DNA of 64,000 nucleotides from Diplonema japonicum (taxonomy: Eukaryota; Euglenozoa; Diplonemea; Diplonemida; Diplonemidae): NCBI GenBank assembly GCA_964019335.1, contig OZ025758.1, positions 62,001 through 126,000 of the forward strand. The letters run 5' to 3'. The notes under the pieces are model-generated. The model was given only the letters and a program-made list of their open reading frames with translations. It ran no database searches and was not told where the DNA came from. A program made the translations under genes and the position numbers. Shown here piece after piece: positions 47,001 through 54,986 of the stretch (position 1 is its first letter; every line of letters begins with the position of its first letter).

Positions 47001-49033
47001 GGGTCGTTCTCGCACTGCTGCATCGTCACGTGCTGGCACTTCTCCTGCGTGCAGTAGTCGACGAGTGTTGAAGGAGGCCCCGCCGGAGCCGGCGTCGTCA
47101 GCGGCACCCACTTGCACCCGGACTCCTGCAAGCACGTCCCCTCCTTCGTGTGCAGGCAAGCCTTCGGGTTGCACGCGGGCGCCCGCATCACGTCGAACTC
47201 GCACACGTTCAGGAAGCAGTAGTCCGGGTTCCCGGCGGGAGGGCTGCACGGCGCGGGCATCTCCACCGCCACCGCCACGCACGCCTGCTCGTTCGTGTGC
47301 GTCCTGCAAGGGTTCTCCACGCAGGTCGACGGGGTCGCCCACATCACGTTCCACAAACACTTCGAGTCGCTCCTGCAGGACGACGCGTCCGTGTGGCCCG
47401 CGCACCCGGCAGGCTCCCTCCTGCAGTCCGACCCGTCCCACGCGCAACCGGCGCGGGCCAAACACGTCGTCTGCGTGCACAGCACGTAGCACTCCGACAC
47501 CTGACACAGCGGCGTCTTCGAGGTGTCCCAGAAGCAGGCGCTGTCCGCCATGCACGACCCCTCGTCGCCGTTCCCGGAGCACAGGGGCTTGCTCGACGGG
47601 TCGAGGCACCGTCCGGACTCCCACGCGCACTTCGGCGAGGCGGCGAGGCACCTGCACTTCTCCGTCACGTCGCTGCACACAAGCGTCTGGCACTTCTTGT
47701 CCCCGGCGATCTGGGAGTTCCAGTGGCACGGTCCGCCCGTCGTCCTGTCGGCGTTGCAGTCCTGCTCCTCCACGTGCGTCACCGCGCAGTAGTTGTCCAC
47801 GCACTCCGCGGGGCGCTTCCTCGTGTCCCAGTCGCATCCCAGGTCCGCCTCGCAGGTCGGCTCCGTCGGGTACGAGTGGCACCCCCAGTCCACGCACACC
47901 CCGTCCTTCTGAGAGATGTCCCACTTGCACGAGCCGATCGGGAGCTGCGCCTCGCACGCCCCCTGGTTCGTCGCCCCGCCGCACCCGGAGGTCAAGACCT
48001 GCGACCCGTACACGTCGTCCTTGTTCACGCACAGGTCGCCGACACCCCCCCACTCGCACACGTACCCTTCGATGTTCGTGTGGGCGTTCGGGTAGTCGTT
48101 CCACTCGCCGTTCCCGTAGTAGTGTCCGTAGTCCTCACCGGTCGTGTCGCACGTCCCGGGGCAGGTCTTCGAGTACTCGTTCGGCTCTCCGGACTCCCAG
48201 TTCGTGAAGGCTCCCGCTGCAGGTTGGAAGCCCGCGCCCTTCCCGGTCCCGATCAGGGTCCCCTGCCCGCAGTCTGGTCCGGAGCACGGCGTCTTCGTCG
48301 CGGGGAGCGGGTACCCCAGGTCGCAGGCCGAACGCTGGGCCCCCGTCGCCGCCACGTTGTAAGGCGGGCACCCCTCGGGACCCGTCAGCCAGCGCCACTC
48401 CCCCTCCTGCGCCAGATCCCCGCTTCCGATCCACCCCTCGCCGTGCAGCTTCGCCGAGGCCACATCCTGCTCGTCCTGCGAAGTGATGGTGATGAGGTAC
48501 CCCACGAGCCCCAGCACATCCTTCGAGGTGTCCGCGCACTCCGCCTGCGCCTCGTCCCAGTGGCAGTTCCCTGCTGTGTTGCAGTTCACGCTGTTCTTCG
48601 GGTAGTACTCGTAGAAGTTTCCGGTGTGTGTGGAGTACATGGCGTGCCCGAAGTTGTAGGTCAAGCGGCGGGAGGTTCCAGCTCCCGACGTCGACTTGAA
48701 GGTCACAGACGAGATCGCCTGCGCGTACTCGTCGATCGTCGCATCCCCTGACATCTGCAGGATCCCCGTTGTCCTGTCGAAGGTGGGGGTGATCCCGAGC
48801 CCCGCACACGCTCCACAGGTCAGCGTGTCCGCCGCAGGGTCGAACCCATCCTCCACGTCCACCACGGACCCGCTGATCTTCGTCCCACAGCTGCACGCAC
48901 CAGACGTGAAGGTGATGTCCGCACACTTCACGTCAGGGAACGGCGTCATGGGCACTCCCTGGTTGTACGCTGCCCCGAAGCACGAGGCTGCTAGCGACAG
49001 CAGCACCGCAGGGCGGTGCAATGCATGCGCCAT
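9605..49033 (-). CDS. giant multidomain cell-surface adhesin-like protein, single exon (13,142 aa)
   Basis: One open frame of 39,429 bp with no intron. The start ATG (MAHALHRPAVLLSLAASCFGA) opens a good signal peptide. A TATA-like element lies about 40 bp upstream. Order of parts (approximate residues): signal 1-22; beta-rich module A1 30-127; C-type lectin domain 142-330; Cys/Trp repeats; VWA1-5 about 790-3400; about 32 EGF-like repeats 3520-5280; module A2 5350-5450; VWA6-7; module A3 and second lectin-like domain 6517-6766; VWA8-18 to about 12,360; further Cys/Trp repeats; two EGF-like domains about 12,818-12,886; extracellular stretch; transmembrane helix about 13,073-13,100; charged cytoplasmic tail of about 42 residues. 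Between VWA domains run arrays of a repeat of about 30-35 residues, C-x(5-7)-C-x(4-6)-C-x-W-(D)-...-C-x(3-5)-C, loosely PSI-like. Predicted role: surface adhesion or recognition, inferred from domains. Codons are extremely GC3-rich, which leaves long open frames on the other strand. Confidence 0.95.
11950..28280 (-). other. VWA domains 8-18 of the giant protein, tandem cassettes
   Basis: Each cassette is a VWA domain plus a block of Cys/Trp repeats. Domain N-termini (C-P-x-x-D) lie near 28280, 26682, 25146, 23578, 21992, 20402, 18815, 17270, 15686, 14165 and 12600, a spacing of about 1.52-1.60 kb. Each VWA opens with D-G-S-x-S-M followed by F-G-R-H-P-H-G-F, contains V-Q-F-S and a strand ending T-D-G, and ends at C-[DN]-P-[NS]-x-x-[FW]-G. 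The metal-site motif DxSxS is intact in 8, 10, 12, 13, 17 and 18. It is altered in 9 and 11 (DGGVS), 14 (DGSGV), 15 (DGTMP) and 16 (DGTSS). Confidence 0.88.
13970..14008 (-). repeat. threonine-codon microsatellite (13 codons) inside VWA17
   Basis: An ACA-type trinucleotide run encodes 13 consecutive Thr between the first helix and the V-Q-F-S strand of VWA17. The run at 59352-59390 in copy 2 has exactly the same length. Confidence 0.95.
28302..28330 (-). repeat. hexanucleotide repeat coding Gly-Ser
   Basis: Almost five units of GATCCT (plus strand) encode a (GS)n linker just before the Cys that precedes VWA8. Confidence 0.9.
28737..29485 (-). other. module A3 plus second C-type-lectin-like domain
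   Basis: Module A3 (29485-29165) starts at FPFASLTC, contains KGKDTLECAECPALG and ends at MTWNYG. The lectin-like domain (29138-28737) keeps the fold signature (GYLLTVTSPEE, GWMGASAAGGAWTWSTGPEA, GYACEWGG) but has no EPN or WND calcium motif. Sugar binding by the usual calcium mode is therefore doubtful. Confidence 0.75.
29999..32234 (-). other. VWA domains 6 and 7 of the giant protein
   Basis: VWA6 spans about 32234-31592 and VWA7 about 30692-30022. Both have an intact DGSGS metal-site motif followed by M-S and F-G-R-H-P. Cys/Trp repeats lie between them. A run of seven Ser codons (29949-29970) follows VWA7. Confidence 0.85.
32682..32985 (-). other. module A2 of the giant protein
   Basis: It begins at NPFPNATC, contains SGKDSLTCGACG and LLLTGG, and ends at KLSWNFG. 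It is the same unrecognised beta-rich module as A1 and A3, here without a following lectin domain, and it marks the switch from the EGF array back to VWA cassettes. Confidence 0.7.
33195..38470 (-). other. array of about 32 EGF-like repeats in the giant protein
   Basis: The unit is about 52-60 residues: D-E-C ... C ... C-x-D-P-[ND]-...-D-W-x-C-x-C-P-P-P-x-x-G-x-A-x-A-...-C. I count 31 units starting with DEC or GEC plus one degenerate leading unit. The DEC start and C-x-[DN]-x4-aromatic-x-C-x-C core match calcium-binding EGF domains, with Trp usually in the aromatic position. Two or three sub-types alternate (DECVVQTCPTC-type, DVDECKLH-type). Confidence 0.8.
38838..46670 (-). other. VWA domains 1-5 of the giant protein
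   Basis: N-termini lie near 46670, 44670, 42750, 41110 and 39490. All five keep the DGS[GS]S metal motif. Spacing is looser (1.6-2.0 kb) than in the C-terminal array because the Cys/Trp blocks vary. Linkers just after VWA2-4 are Gly-rich (GGGGG). Confidence 0.87.
48045..48945 (-). other. module A1 plus C-type lectin domain at the N-terminus
   Basis: Module A1 (48945-48655) reads from FPDVKCADITFTSGACSCG to LTYNFG. The lectin domain (48610-48045) has GYLITITSQDEQD, GWIGSGD, EWRWLTGPEG, NWESGEPNE, GEWND and GYVCEWGG. EPN and WND are the calcium and mannose-type sugar-binding motifs of classical C-type lectins, so this domain is predicted to bind sugar. Confidence 0.85.
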
Positions 49034-49070
49034 CTTCTCACACGAGTTTTTGCTTTTTGTTTGAACTCCC

Positions 49071-49075
49071 TTATA
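49071..49075 (-). promoter_or_regulatory. TATA-like core promoter element of the giant gene
   Basis: The minus strand reads GGATATAAGGGAG about 40 bp upstream of the ATG. Position and sequence fit a TATA box with a very short leader. Confidence 0.45.
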
Positions 49076-49168
49076 TCCGGGTGTTCAGTAGTAGTAGCTT
49101 TTGTTGTCTCTCGATGGATATATAGTTTTTTGTGTGTATGGGGGGGGGGGGGGGGGGAGAACCTTTGG

Positions 49169-49436
49169 TGTGTTTGAGTTGTATTGGATAAGCACGTGGG
49201 GAATAAAAAAAAAGCAGAAAAAAGAAAGAAGTGTAGGGATGAAATGAAATGGTTTCAAAAGAGCTTTGGTGTAAAATGAAACAAAATGTTTGAATCTCAT
49301 TTGACATTGGGAGTCAGAGAGAGTGCATGTTGTTTCAATTTTATCAATCGGGGGAAGGGGGTGAGGAGGGCGACCGCAAAGGACAGCACTTGTTCAAAAA
49401 AAAAAAAAAGATAAAAATGAACGAGTGTCATAAAAT
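49169..49436. repeat. direct repeat, copy upstream of giant gene
   Basis: 268 bp from TGTGTTTGAGTTG to GTGTCATAAAAT, matching 52068-52348 in the same orientation. A few substitutions and homopolymer indels separate them, plus a 20-30 bp insert in the other copy. It includes a palindromic CACGTG at 49193-49198, kept in the other copy. Confidence 0.9.
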
Positions 49437-49632
49437 TTACGTGACGAGCAATACTGATGTGGTGATTCTATGCGATGCAAGTAGGGAAAGGTGGCACACA
49501 CAAGGAAATGAAATGAAAACTATTCTTTTAAGGTATGCGTTTTTGCGCTCACTGGCCGCGCTGTGAAAAGAAACAGGTGGCTGAAATGTTGTAAGTGGGA
49601 ACAAACAGAAGAGACGACAACACACTCGCTCT

Positions 49633-52011
49633 TCACTGCCTTTCATCGTGGTCTTCGTACTTCCTTTTCACACCCCTCCTTTCGGGAGAAGCCACCTTGC
49701 GCCTTGCCAGAAGAAGCGCCCGAATGGACTCAATGTTACTCCCCTCAGCCGCGTAGAACAGTGGGGTGAACCCCTCCCCGTCCCTCACACAAGGGTCCTG
49801 CTCGTAGGAATCCAGTAGCAGCTGCATCGCCTCAGTACAGTTTCCAGCAGCCATGTGCAAAGGAGTAAGCCCCCCATTGTCCCGCACACAAGGGTCCTGC
49901 TTGTATTCATCGATGAGGAACTTCACCACCTTCACGCTCTTACTTGCTGCATAGTGCAACGGTGTCTCGCCATAGTTGTTCATCATGCCAGCATCCAGTT
50001 TGCACTCATCGAGCAGGTACATCATCACCTCCATGCACCCCTCACTTGCTGCTACGTGCATGGTGGCTCTTCCGATGTCTGATTCGATGTAAGGGTCAAG
50101 CTTGCACTCTTTGACAAAGAACTTCACCACATCAACTTTGTTCTCCATTGCCGCCCTGTGCAAGGGTGTCATGCCTGTCCCATCCTTCATCCCAGGGTCA
50201 AGTTTGCAGACTTCAGTGAGATACCTGACCACCTCCAGCTGTCCACCCTCTGCTGCGATGTCCATGGGTGCTATGCCGCCAGTGTTCCTTGAGCCAGGGT
50301 TTTGCTTGTGAACTTCGACAAGGTGCCTCACTGCCTCCAGCTGACCATCTCGTGCTGCATACATAATCGGTGTGAATACCTTGTCCTCGACAGTCAGCTC
50401 CTGTTTGTAAACATTGACGAGACAGTCCATTGCTGCTAGCTCGCCTGTTTGCGCAGCAAAGTGGAGAGGTGTGGTGCCCTTCTGGTCCCTTGCCCCAGGG
50501 TCCAACTTGTACTCGTCGATGAGAAACCTCATTGCCTCCACGTGACCATTAATTGCTGCCACATGAAGGTAGGAGGTTCTTTCATCATCCACAAGGCTTG
50601 GGTCAAGCTTGCACTCTTCGATGAAATACCTCATCACATCAACATGGTTCTTCATTACCGCCAAGTACAAGCCTCTCCTGTTCTTCATCCCACCAGGGTC
50701 AACCTTGCAGACTTCAGTGAGATACCTGACCACATGCAAGTGGTTGTGACACGCAGCAAGGTCTATGGGTGCCATGCCTCTATTGTTTCTTAAATTGGGA
50801 TCTGCCTTTAAGTCACTCACGAGCCACTCCAGTGATTGAAGACTCCCCTCTACCGCTGCGTAGTGGACGAGAGTTGCACCGCAGGGATCCACAATTGTAG
50901 GGTCTTGCTTGCACTCTTCGATGAAATACCTCATCACATCAACGTTGTTCCTCATTGCCGCCCTGTGCAAGGGTGTCGTGCCTGTCCCATCCTTCATCCC
51001 AGGGTCAACCTTGCAGACTTCAGTGAGATACCTGACCACATGCAAGTGGTTGTGACACGCAGCAAGGTCTATGGGTGCCATGCCTCTATTGTTTGGCAAA
51101 TAAGGATCCAACTTAAAGTCACTCACGAGCCACTCCAATGATTGAAGCCTTCCCGCTTCCGCTGCGTAGTGGACGAGAGTTGCACCGCAGGGTTCCACAA
51201 ATGTAGGGTCTTGCTTGCACTCCTCAATGAGGTACTTCATCGCCTCGAACTGACCTTTTGTGAGAAGGACTGCAACAAGGCCATCGGCAGTCGGGGTCGC
51301 AGGGTCTATCTTGCACACCTCAATGAGGTACCTCAAGGCCTCCACGTGACCACCCAGTGCCGCCCTGTGAATGTGAGCATAGCCCTCATCGTCCTCACCG
51401 CTCGGGTCAAGCTTGCACTCTTCGATGAAATACCTCACCACATCAACTTTGTTCTCCATTGCCGCCCTGTGCAAGGGTGTCATGCCTGTCCCATCCTTCA
51501 TCCCAGGGTCAAGTTTGCAGACTTCGCTGAGATACCTGACCACCTCCAGCTGTCCCCCCTCTGCTGCGATGTCCATGGGTGCGAAGCCTCTTGTGGTCCT
51601 TGAGCCAGGGTTTTGCTTGTGAACTTCGACAAGGTGCCTCACTGCCTCCAGCTGACCATCTCGTGCTGCATACATAATCGGTGTGAATACCTTGTCCTCG
51701 ACAGTCAGCTCCTGCTTGTAAACATTGACGAGACAGTCTATTGCCGCAAGCTTGCCTGTTTGCGCAGCAAAGTGGAGAGGTGTGGTGCCATTCGTGTCCC
51801 TTGCCCCAGGGTCCAGCTTGTACTCGTCGATGAGGAGCCTCATGGCGGCGACCTGACCGTGCCTTGCTGCAGTGTGCAAAGCTGTCACGCCACGCGGACC
51901 AGTCACACTTCTGTGCACCCCGTACTTCTGGATGATTGCCTTCATGTGTTGCAGGTCGCCTCTCGCAGCAGCTGACTTCACCTCGCCAAACACTTCATTG
52001 TCCTCAACCAT
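49633..52011 (-). CDS. ankyrin-repeat protein (792 aa)
   Basis: Almost the whole protein is about 22-23 ankyrin repeats of 33-34 residues (consensus G.TPLH.AA..G.....V.YLI.E.K.DP), starting near residue 17. The units are unusual in a long helix-loop ending of the type EECKLDPG. The tail (RRGVKRKYEDHDERQ) is basic and nuclear-signal-like. There is no signal peptide, membrane segment or extra catalytic domain, so it is probably an intracellular protein-interaction scaffold. Internal copies are very recent: DNA at about 50095-50560 is nearly identical to 51408-51880, and 50601-50790 to 50911-51100. Codon use is much less GC-rich than in the giant gene. The gene sits between two direct repeats, which suggests it entered or was duplicated as a unit. 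Its partners are unknown. Confidence 0.9.
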   Translation of the reverse strand: MVEDNEVFGEVKSAAARGDLQHMKAIIQKYGVHRSVTGPRGVTALHTAARHGQVAAMRLLIDEYKLDPGARDTNGTTPLHFAAQTGKLAAIDCLVNVYKQELTVEDKVFTPIMYAARDGQLEAVRHLVEVHKQNPGSRTTRGFAPMDIAAEGGQLEVVRYLSEVCKLDPGMKDGTGMTPLHRAAMENKVDVVRYFIEECKLDPSGEDDEGYAHIHRAALGGHVEALRYLIEVCKIDPATPTADGLVAVLLTKGQFEAMKYLIEECKQDPTFVEPCGATLVHYAAEAGRLQSLEWLVSDFKLDPYLPNNRGMAPIDLAACHNHLHVVRYLTEVCKVDPGMKDGTGTTPLHRAAMRNNVDVMRYFIEECKQDPTIVDPCGATLVHYAAVEGSLQSLEWLVSDLKADPNLRNNRGMAPIDLAACHNHLHVVRYLTEVCKVDPGGMKNRRGLYLAVMKNHVDVMRYFIEECKLDPSLVDDERTSYLHVAAINGHVEAMRFLIDEYKLDPGARDQKGTTPLHFAAQTGELAAMDCLVNVYKQELTVEDKVFTPIMYAARDGQLEAVRHLVEVHKQNPGSRNTGGIAPMDIAAEGGQLEVVRYLTEVCKLDPGMKDGTGMTPLHRAAMENKVDVVKFFVKECKLDPYIESDIGRATMHVAASEGCMEVMMYLLDECKLDAGMMNNYGETPLHYAASKSVKVVKFLIDEYKQDPCVRDNGGLTPLHMAAGNCTEAMQLLLDSYEQDPCVRDGEGFTPLFYAAEGSNIESIRALLLARRKVASPERRGVKRKYEDHDERQ

Positions 52012-52599
52012 GTTATTTCTTTTGTCAATAAAGCACAGAATTCTGTTAAAAAGGGAGTCTTTTAGGTTGTGTTTGAGTTGTATTGGATAAGCACGTGAGT
52101 AGGAAAAAAGAAAGAAGTGTAGAGATGAAATGAAATGGTTTCAAAAGAGCTTTGGTGTAAAATGAAACAAAATGTTTGAATCTCATTGACATTGGGAGTC
52201 AGAGAGAGTGCATGTTGTTTCAATTTTATCAATCAGGGGAAGGGGGGGGGGGGGGGGTGAGGAAGGAAGTGTCCTGACAACAATTCTGCGACCGCAAAGG
52301 ACAGCACTTGTTCAAAAAAAAGATAAAAATGAACGAGTGTCATAAAATATATTCAAGAAAAAAAGAGAAAAAGAGAGGGAGAAAAGAGAAGAATGAAAGA
52401 AAAGATATCAAAACAAACGTCGCGGCAGCTGTAGGTGGGAAGAAAAGAATGTGTTATAAAAAAAACCCCCCCCACAAAACCCTCTGGTGTGTCACAGCAT
52501 TCAGGGATGGAATCCTGAGCAAAGACTGACGGCTTGCTTTGGTTTTTTTTTTCTTTCTTTCTTTCTTTCTTTCTTTTTTTTTTTTTTTAAACCCCCTTT
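52012..52599. other. 5' region of the ankyrin gene and 3' flank of the oxidase gene
   Basis: It holds the direct repeat 52068-52348 (57 bp from the ankyrin start codon), then A-rich DNA, a (CTTT)n run near 52552-52575 and a T run abutting the oxidase 3' end. No further gene is seen. Confidence 0.75.
52068..52348. repeat. direct repeat, copy upstream of ankyrin gene
   Basis: 281 bp homologous to 49169-49436. It keeps the CACGTG at 52092-52097. It has a longer G run (about 52238-52257) and a short insert (GGAAGTGTCCTGACAAC...) absent from the other copy. Confidence 0.9.
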
Positions 52600-53661
52600 T
52601 CAGCCAATCTTCTCACCGCCCCAGTAGTTAGCCTCGGGCTTCAAGCACTGTGCGTACCACCTGCTCTGCTTGTAGCACCCAGCTCCGGGGGTGCAACAGC
52701 TCGGTGTCTTCAAACAGTTTCCCCACAGGGGGACAACGAAGGAACAACTGCCAGGGGACGGGGGAGGGGTGGCAGGAGGAGGAGGCGGTGTGGAAGGGAC
52801 CGGTGTGGGGACAGGGGTAGGGGGCGAGGGTGTCGGGACGGGCGAGGGTGTGGGAACAGGTGTGGGGAGGGGCGTCGGAGGGGCTGTCGGAGGGGTGGGT
52901 GTCAAGTTCGCTGGGGTGCAGTGCGCAAACCACCTGTTCACCTGGTGGCACTTGGCTCCAGGTGCACAGCAGTGTGTTTCGGTGGTGCATGTTGCCCAGA
53001 GAGGGATCACACGAGAGCATGAGGCAGGAGGGGGGACAGGGACAGGGACAGGTGGAACAGGGACAGGTGGGCTGTTACCACCACCACCACCACTACCACT
53101 ACCAAAGTCCAAGTCGATGGCGTTGTAGAAGGTGTTGGCAGTGTCACCCACATCCCAGACAGCGAGGACGACGTGGTAGCCCGCCTTGGAGGGGAGGGTG
53201 CAGGAGTGCGTCGTCAGGATCTGCGGGTTCATCATGTTCCCCATCACGGAGCAGAAGGGGGTCCCTTCGAAGCTGCTCCTCGCAAGCGGTGCCTCCTGGT
53301 CCCATCCGTCCCTCGTGATGTAGTACCGCCAGTCCAGAGTCGCGTGGTTCGCCTGGAACCACCAAGTGAAGTCTGTCCTCCCAGCTGACGCTGCTGTCTT
53401 CGCCCACCTCGTCGAAGACTGCTCGTTCAGAGGGGTCCACCGGGAGCTCCCCGCTGCAGCCAGCGTCCCGTCAGGAGGCCCGCTCACAGGGTACCTGTCC
53501 GGACCCTCCACGCTCTGGGGCTCGTACTGCACCGCACCGCAGTTCTGGTTCTCCCCCCCGGTCCTGCACATGTAGTTCCTCGATGGAGGGACCTTCACGT
53601 ACCCGTGGCCCTCCACACCTGACGCTGCAAGCAGCACGGGGAGCGCAAGGCGTTGTAACAT
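52600..53661 (-). CDS. secreted AA10-type lytic polysaccharide monooxygenase with two CBM1-like modules (353 aa)
   Basis: A copper enzyme that oxidatively cuts chitin or cellulose outside the cell. The signal peptide (residues 1-18, MLQRLALPVLLAASGVEG) ends so that the mature chain begins with His19, as required for the copper histidine brace. The second brace His is His106 in FQANHATLDWRYYITRDGW. The AA10 end motif DTANTFYNAIDLDF (173-186) supplies the axial aromatic residue. A Gly/Pro linker leads to two 35-residue Cys modules (214-249 and 305-340), with PLWATC / PLWGNC, CC-x-P-G-x-x-C and WFAHC / WYAQC. They resemble fungal-type CBM1 cellulose-binding modules and are joined by a Pro/Thr linker of about 50 residues (PTPVPTPSP type). 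The catalytic domain is complete. Substrate cannot be fixed from sequence: AA10 includes both chitin and cellulose enzymes, and CBM1 favours cellulose or chitin. Confidence 0.92.
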   Translation of the reverse strand: MLQRLALPVLLAASGVEGHGYVKVPPSRNYMCRTGGENQNCGAVQYEPQSVEGPDRYPVSGPPDGTLAAAGSSRWTPLNEQSSTRWAKTAASAGRTDFTWWFQANHATLDWRYYITRDGWDQEAPLARSSFEGTPFCSVMGNMMNPQILTTHSCTLPSKAGYHVVLAVWDVGDTANTFYNAIDLDFGSGSGGGGGNSPPVPVPPVPVPVPPPASCSRVIPLWATCTTETHCCAPGAKCHQVNRWFAHCTPANLTPTPPTAPPTPLPTPVPTPSPVPTPSPPTPVPTPVPSTPPPPPATPPPSPGSCSFVVPLWGNCLKTPSCCTPGAGCYKQSRWYAQCLKPEANYWGGEKIG

Positions 53662-53830
53662 AGTAGTTTTGTTTTTTTTTCTTCTTCTTTTTGTGTGTCA
53701 GAAGGACTGAGTGTGAAGAGCTTGAGGGGGGAAGCAATGACCATTCAATAGCAACTGGAATAGGGGGACGGAAGTGGGAGTACTAGAAAAAGAAAAGAAA
53801 AGAAAAGAAAAAACAAAAATAAAAAATAGG

Positions 53831-54743
53831 GAAAATGGGGTGCAGAAACTCCAAACACACCGGCAGGAGAGATGAAGAGAACCCATAAAAAAAACAACAA
53901 AGGGTCTGGAACACCCTTTTTATTTTTTTTCTTCTTCTTCCGTCCCCCCTTCATCTCCTCTTCCTTTGGGGTTCTGCTTTCCTTTTTTTTGTTTTTGTTT
54001 TATTTCCTTCTTTTTTTTTTCCCTTTCTTCTTTTGCCTCCCACCACTGTTGTCGGGGGGTGAAAAATTGAAAATTCGCATTGGTGGAGAGAGAGGGAAAA
54101 AAAGGGGGGGGGGGCATGGGGTTAATAACAAAGGGTTGAAAGGGCAGAGAGAGGAATATAAGAAGCTTTTTTTGTAATCACAAAGGTTTTTTTTTTCTGG
54201 GGATAAAAAAAAAATTGGAGAGAGAGGGAGAGAGCGAGCTATGTTGCCAAAGAGTTTCCATAAAAAAAAGGGGGCCTTATAGGATGCAGCAAAACTAAAT
54301 TGGCAGCAAAAATTCCCAATTTACATTTTTGGATCTTTTAAAAACAAGGAGAGGGGGGGAGAAAAAGATTTTCGTGAAAGAGAAGGGAGTAGGACAAGAA
54401 AACAAGGAAGACGAGGGCCCTCTTTCTTCATATTTCGTTATCCATTAAAAAAAAAAGAGTCGGCTGATTGCTTGTGCATGGGTAAGCGGACAAAAAAAAA
54501 AAAAAAGAAAAAAACCAAACCATATGTCCGTCGTGGATTCACGAACGGGTGTAAAAAAAAAAATCGGCAATTGCTGTTTAAACAAAACCGGTATAAGATA
54601 GAAGAGACCCATTCCAAAGTACCTTCTGTAGGGGTGGGGAGAGGGAGGGGGTTTGGCAAAGCTCAGGGGAGGGGAAAAAAAGGCAAATGGAGAAAGGCAC
54701 CAATTAATATGAACCTTCTCAAAGAAGGTTCCTTGGTGTGTGT

Positions 54744-54785
<42 letters not shown>

Positions 54786-54986
54786 TTGTTCAAACATGGT
54801 TTCCACAAGGAAAAATAAAAAAGAATTGGATGCGAGAGGAATGGTAAGATCAAGAACTTAAAAAATAAAAAAATAAAAAAAAAAGAGAGAAAAAAATATA
54901 TATATTGGAGGGAGAAAGGGGAGAATAGAAGAAAAGGAGATTAATTTTATTCCCCCCTCACTCACCTTTTTTTCGCAATCTCAATC
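53831..54986. repeat. diverged 3'-flank duplication, copy 2
   Basis: Partner of 7925-9604: same block order, clear base substitutions and indels. The last block ends CTCACCTTTTTTTCGCAATCTCAATCTCAATTGAC, split here into the shared CTCACCTTTTTTTCGC and a 6-bp longer AATCTC repeat before the stop codon. Confidence 0.8.
54711..54731. other. conserved hairpin, copy 2
   Basis: GAACCTTC-TCAAA-GAAGGTTC is a perfect 8-bp stem with a 5-base loop. Compared with 9135-9154, one C-G pair has become T-A on both sides. Confidence 0.5.

Larger units (their letters stand above)
49034..49632. other. 5' region of the giant gene and 3' flank of the ankyrin gene
   Basis: From the giant gene outward: an A-rich leader, a TATA-like element, an 18-base G run near 49141-49157, the direct repeat at 49169-49436, then about 190 bp of mixed sequence up to the ankyrin stop codon. 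No further gene is seen. Confidence 0.75.
53662..54986. other. 1.3-kb intergenic DNA, oxidase 5' side to giant gene copy 2
   Basis: No gene is supported. 53662-53830 is the upstream region of the oxidase gene, with an A-rich leader. The rest is homologous to 7925-9604. It includes a 39-base T run at 54746-54784. A 129-codon plus-strand frame from 54472 is mostly Lys and Phe from homopolymers and is not kept in the partner flank. Confidence 0.75.

Noticed and set aside
49169-49436. Treating the paired direct repeats as LTRs of a retroelement around the ankyrin gene
   Set aside because: No polymerase, integrase, primer-binding site or polypurine signal lies between them, and each copy sits at a gene 5' end, so a shared upstream region fits better.
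54472-54861. 129-codon plus-strand frame starting MCMGKRTKKK
   Set aside because: Mostly Lys from an A run and Phe from a 39-base T run. The matching flank at 8890-9240 has no corresponding frame.
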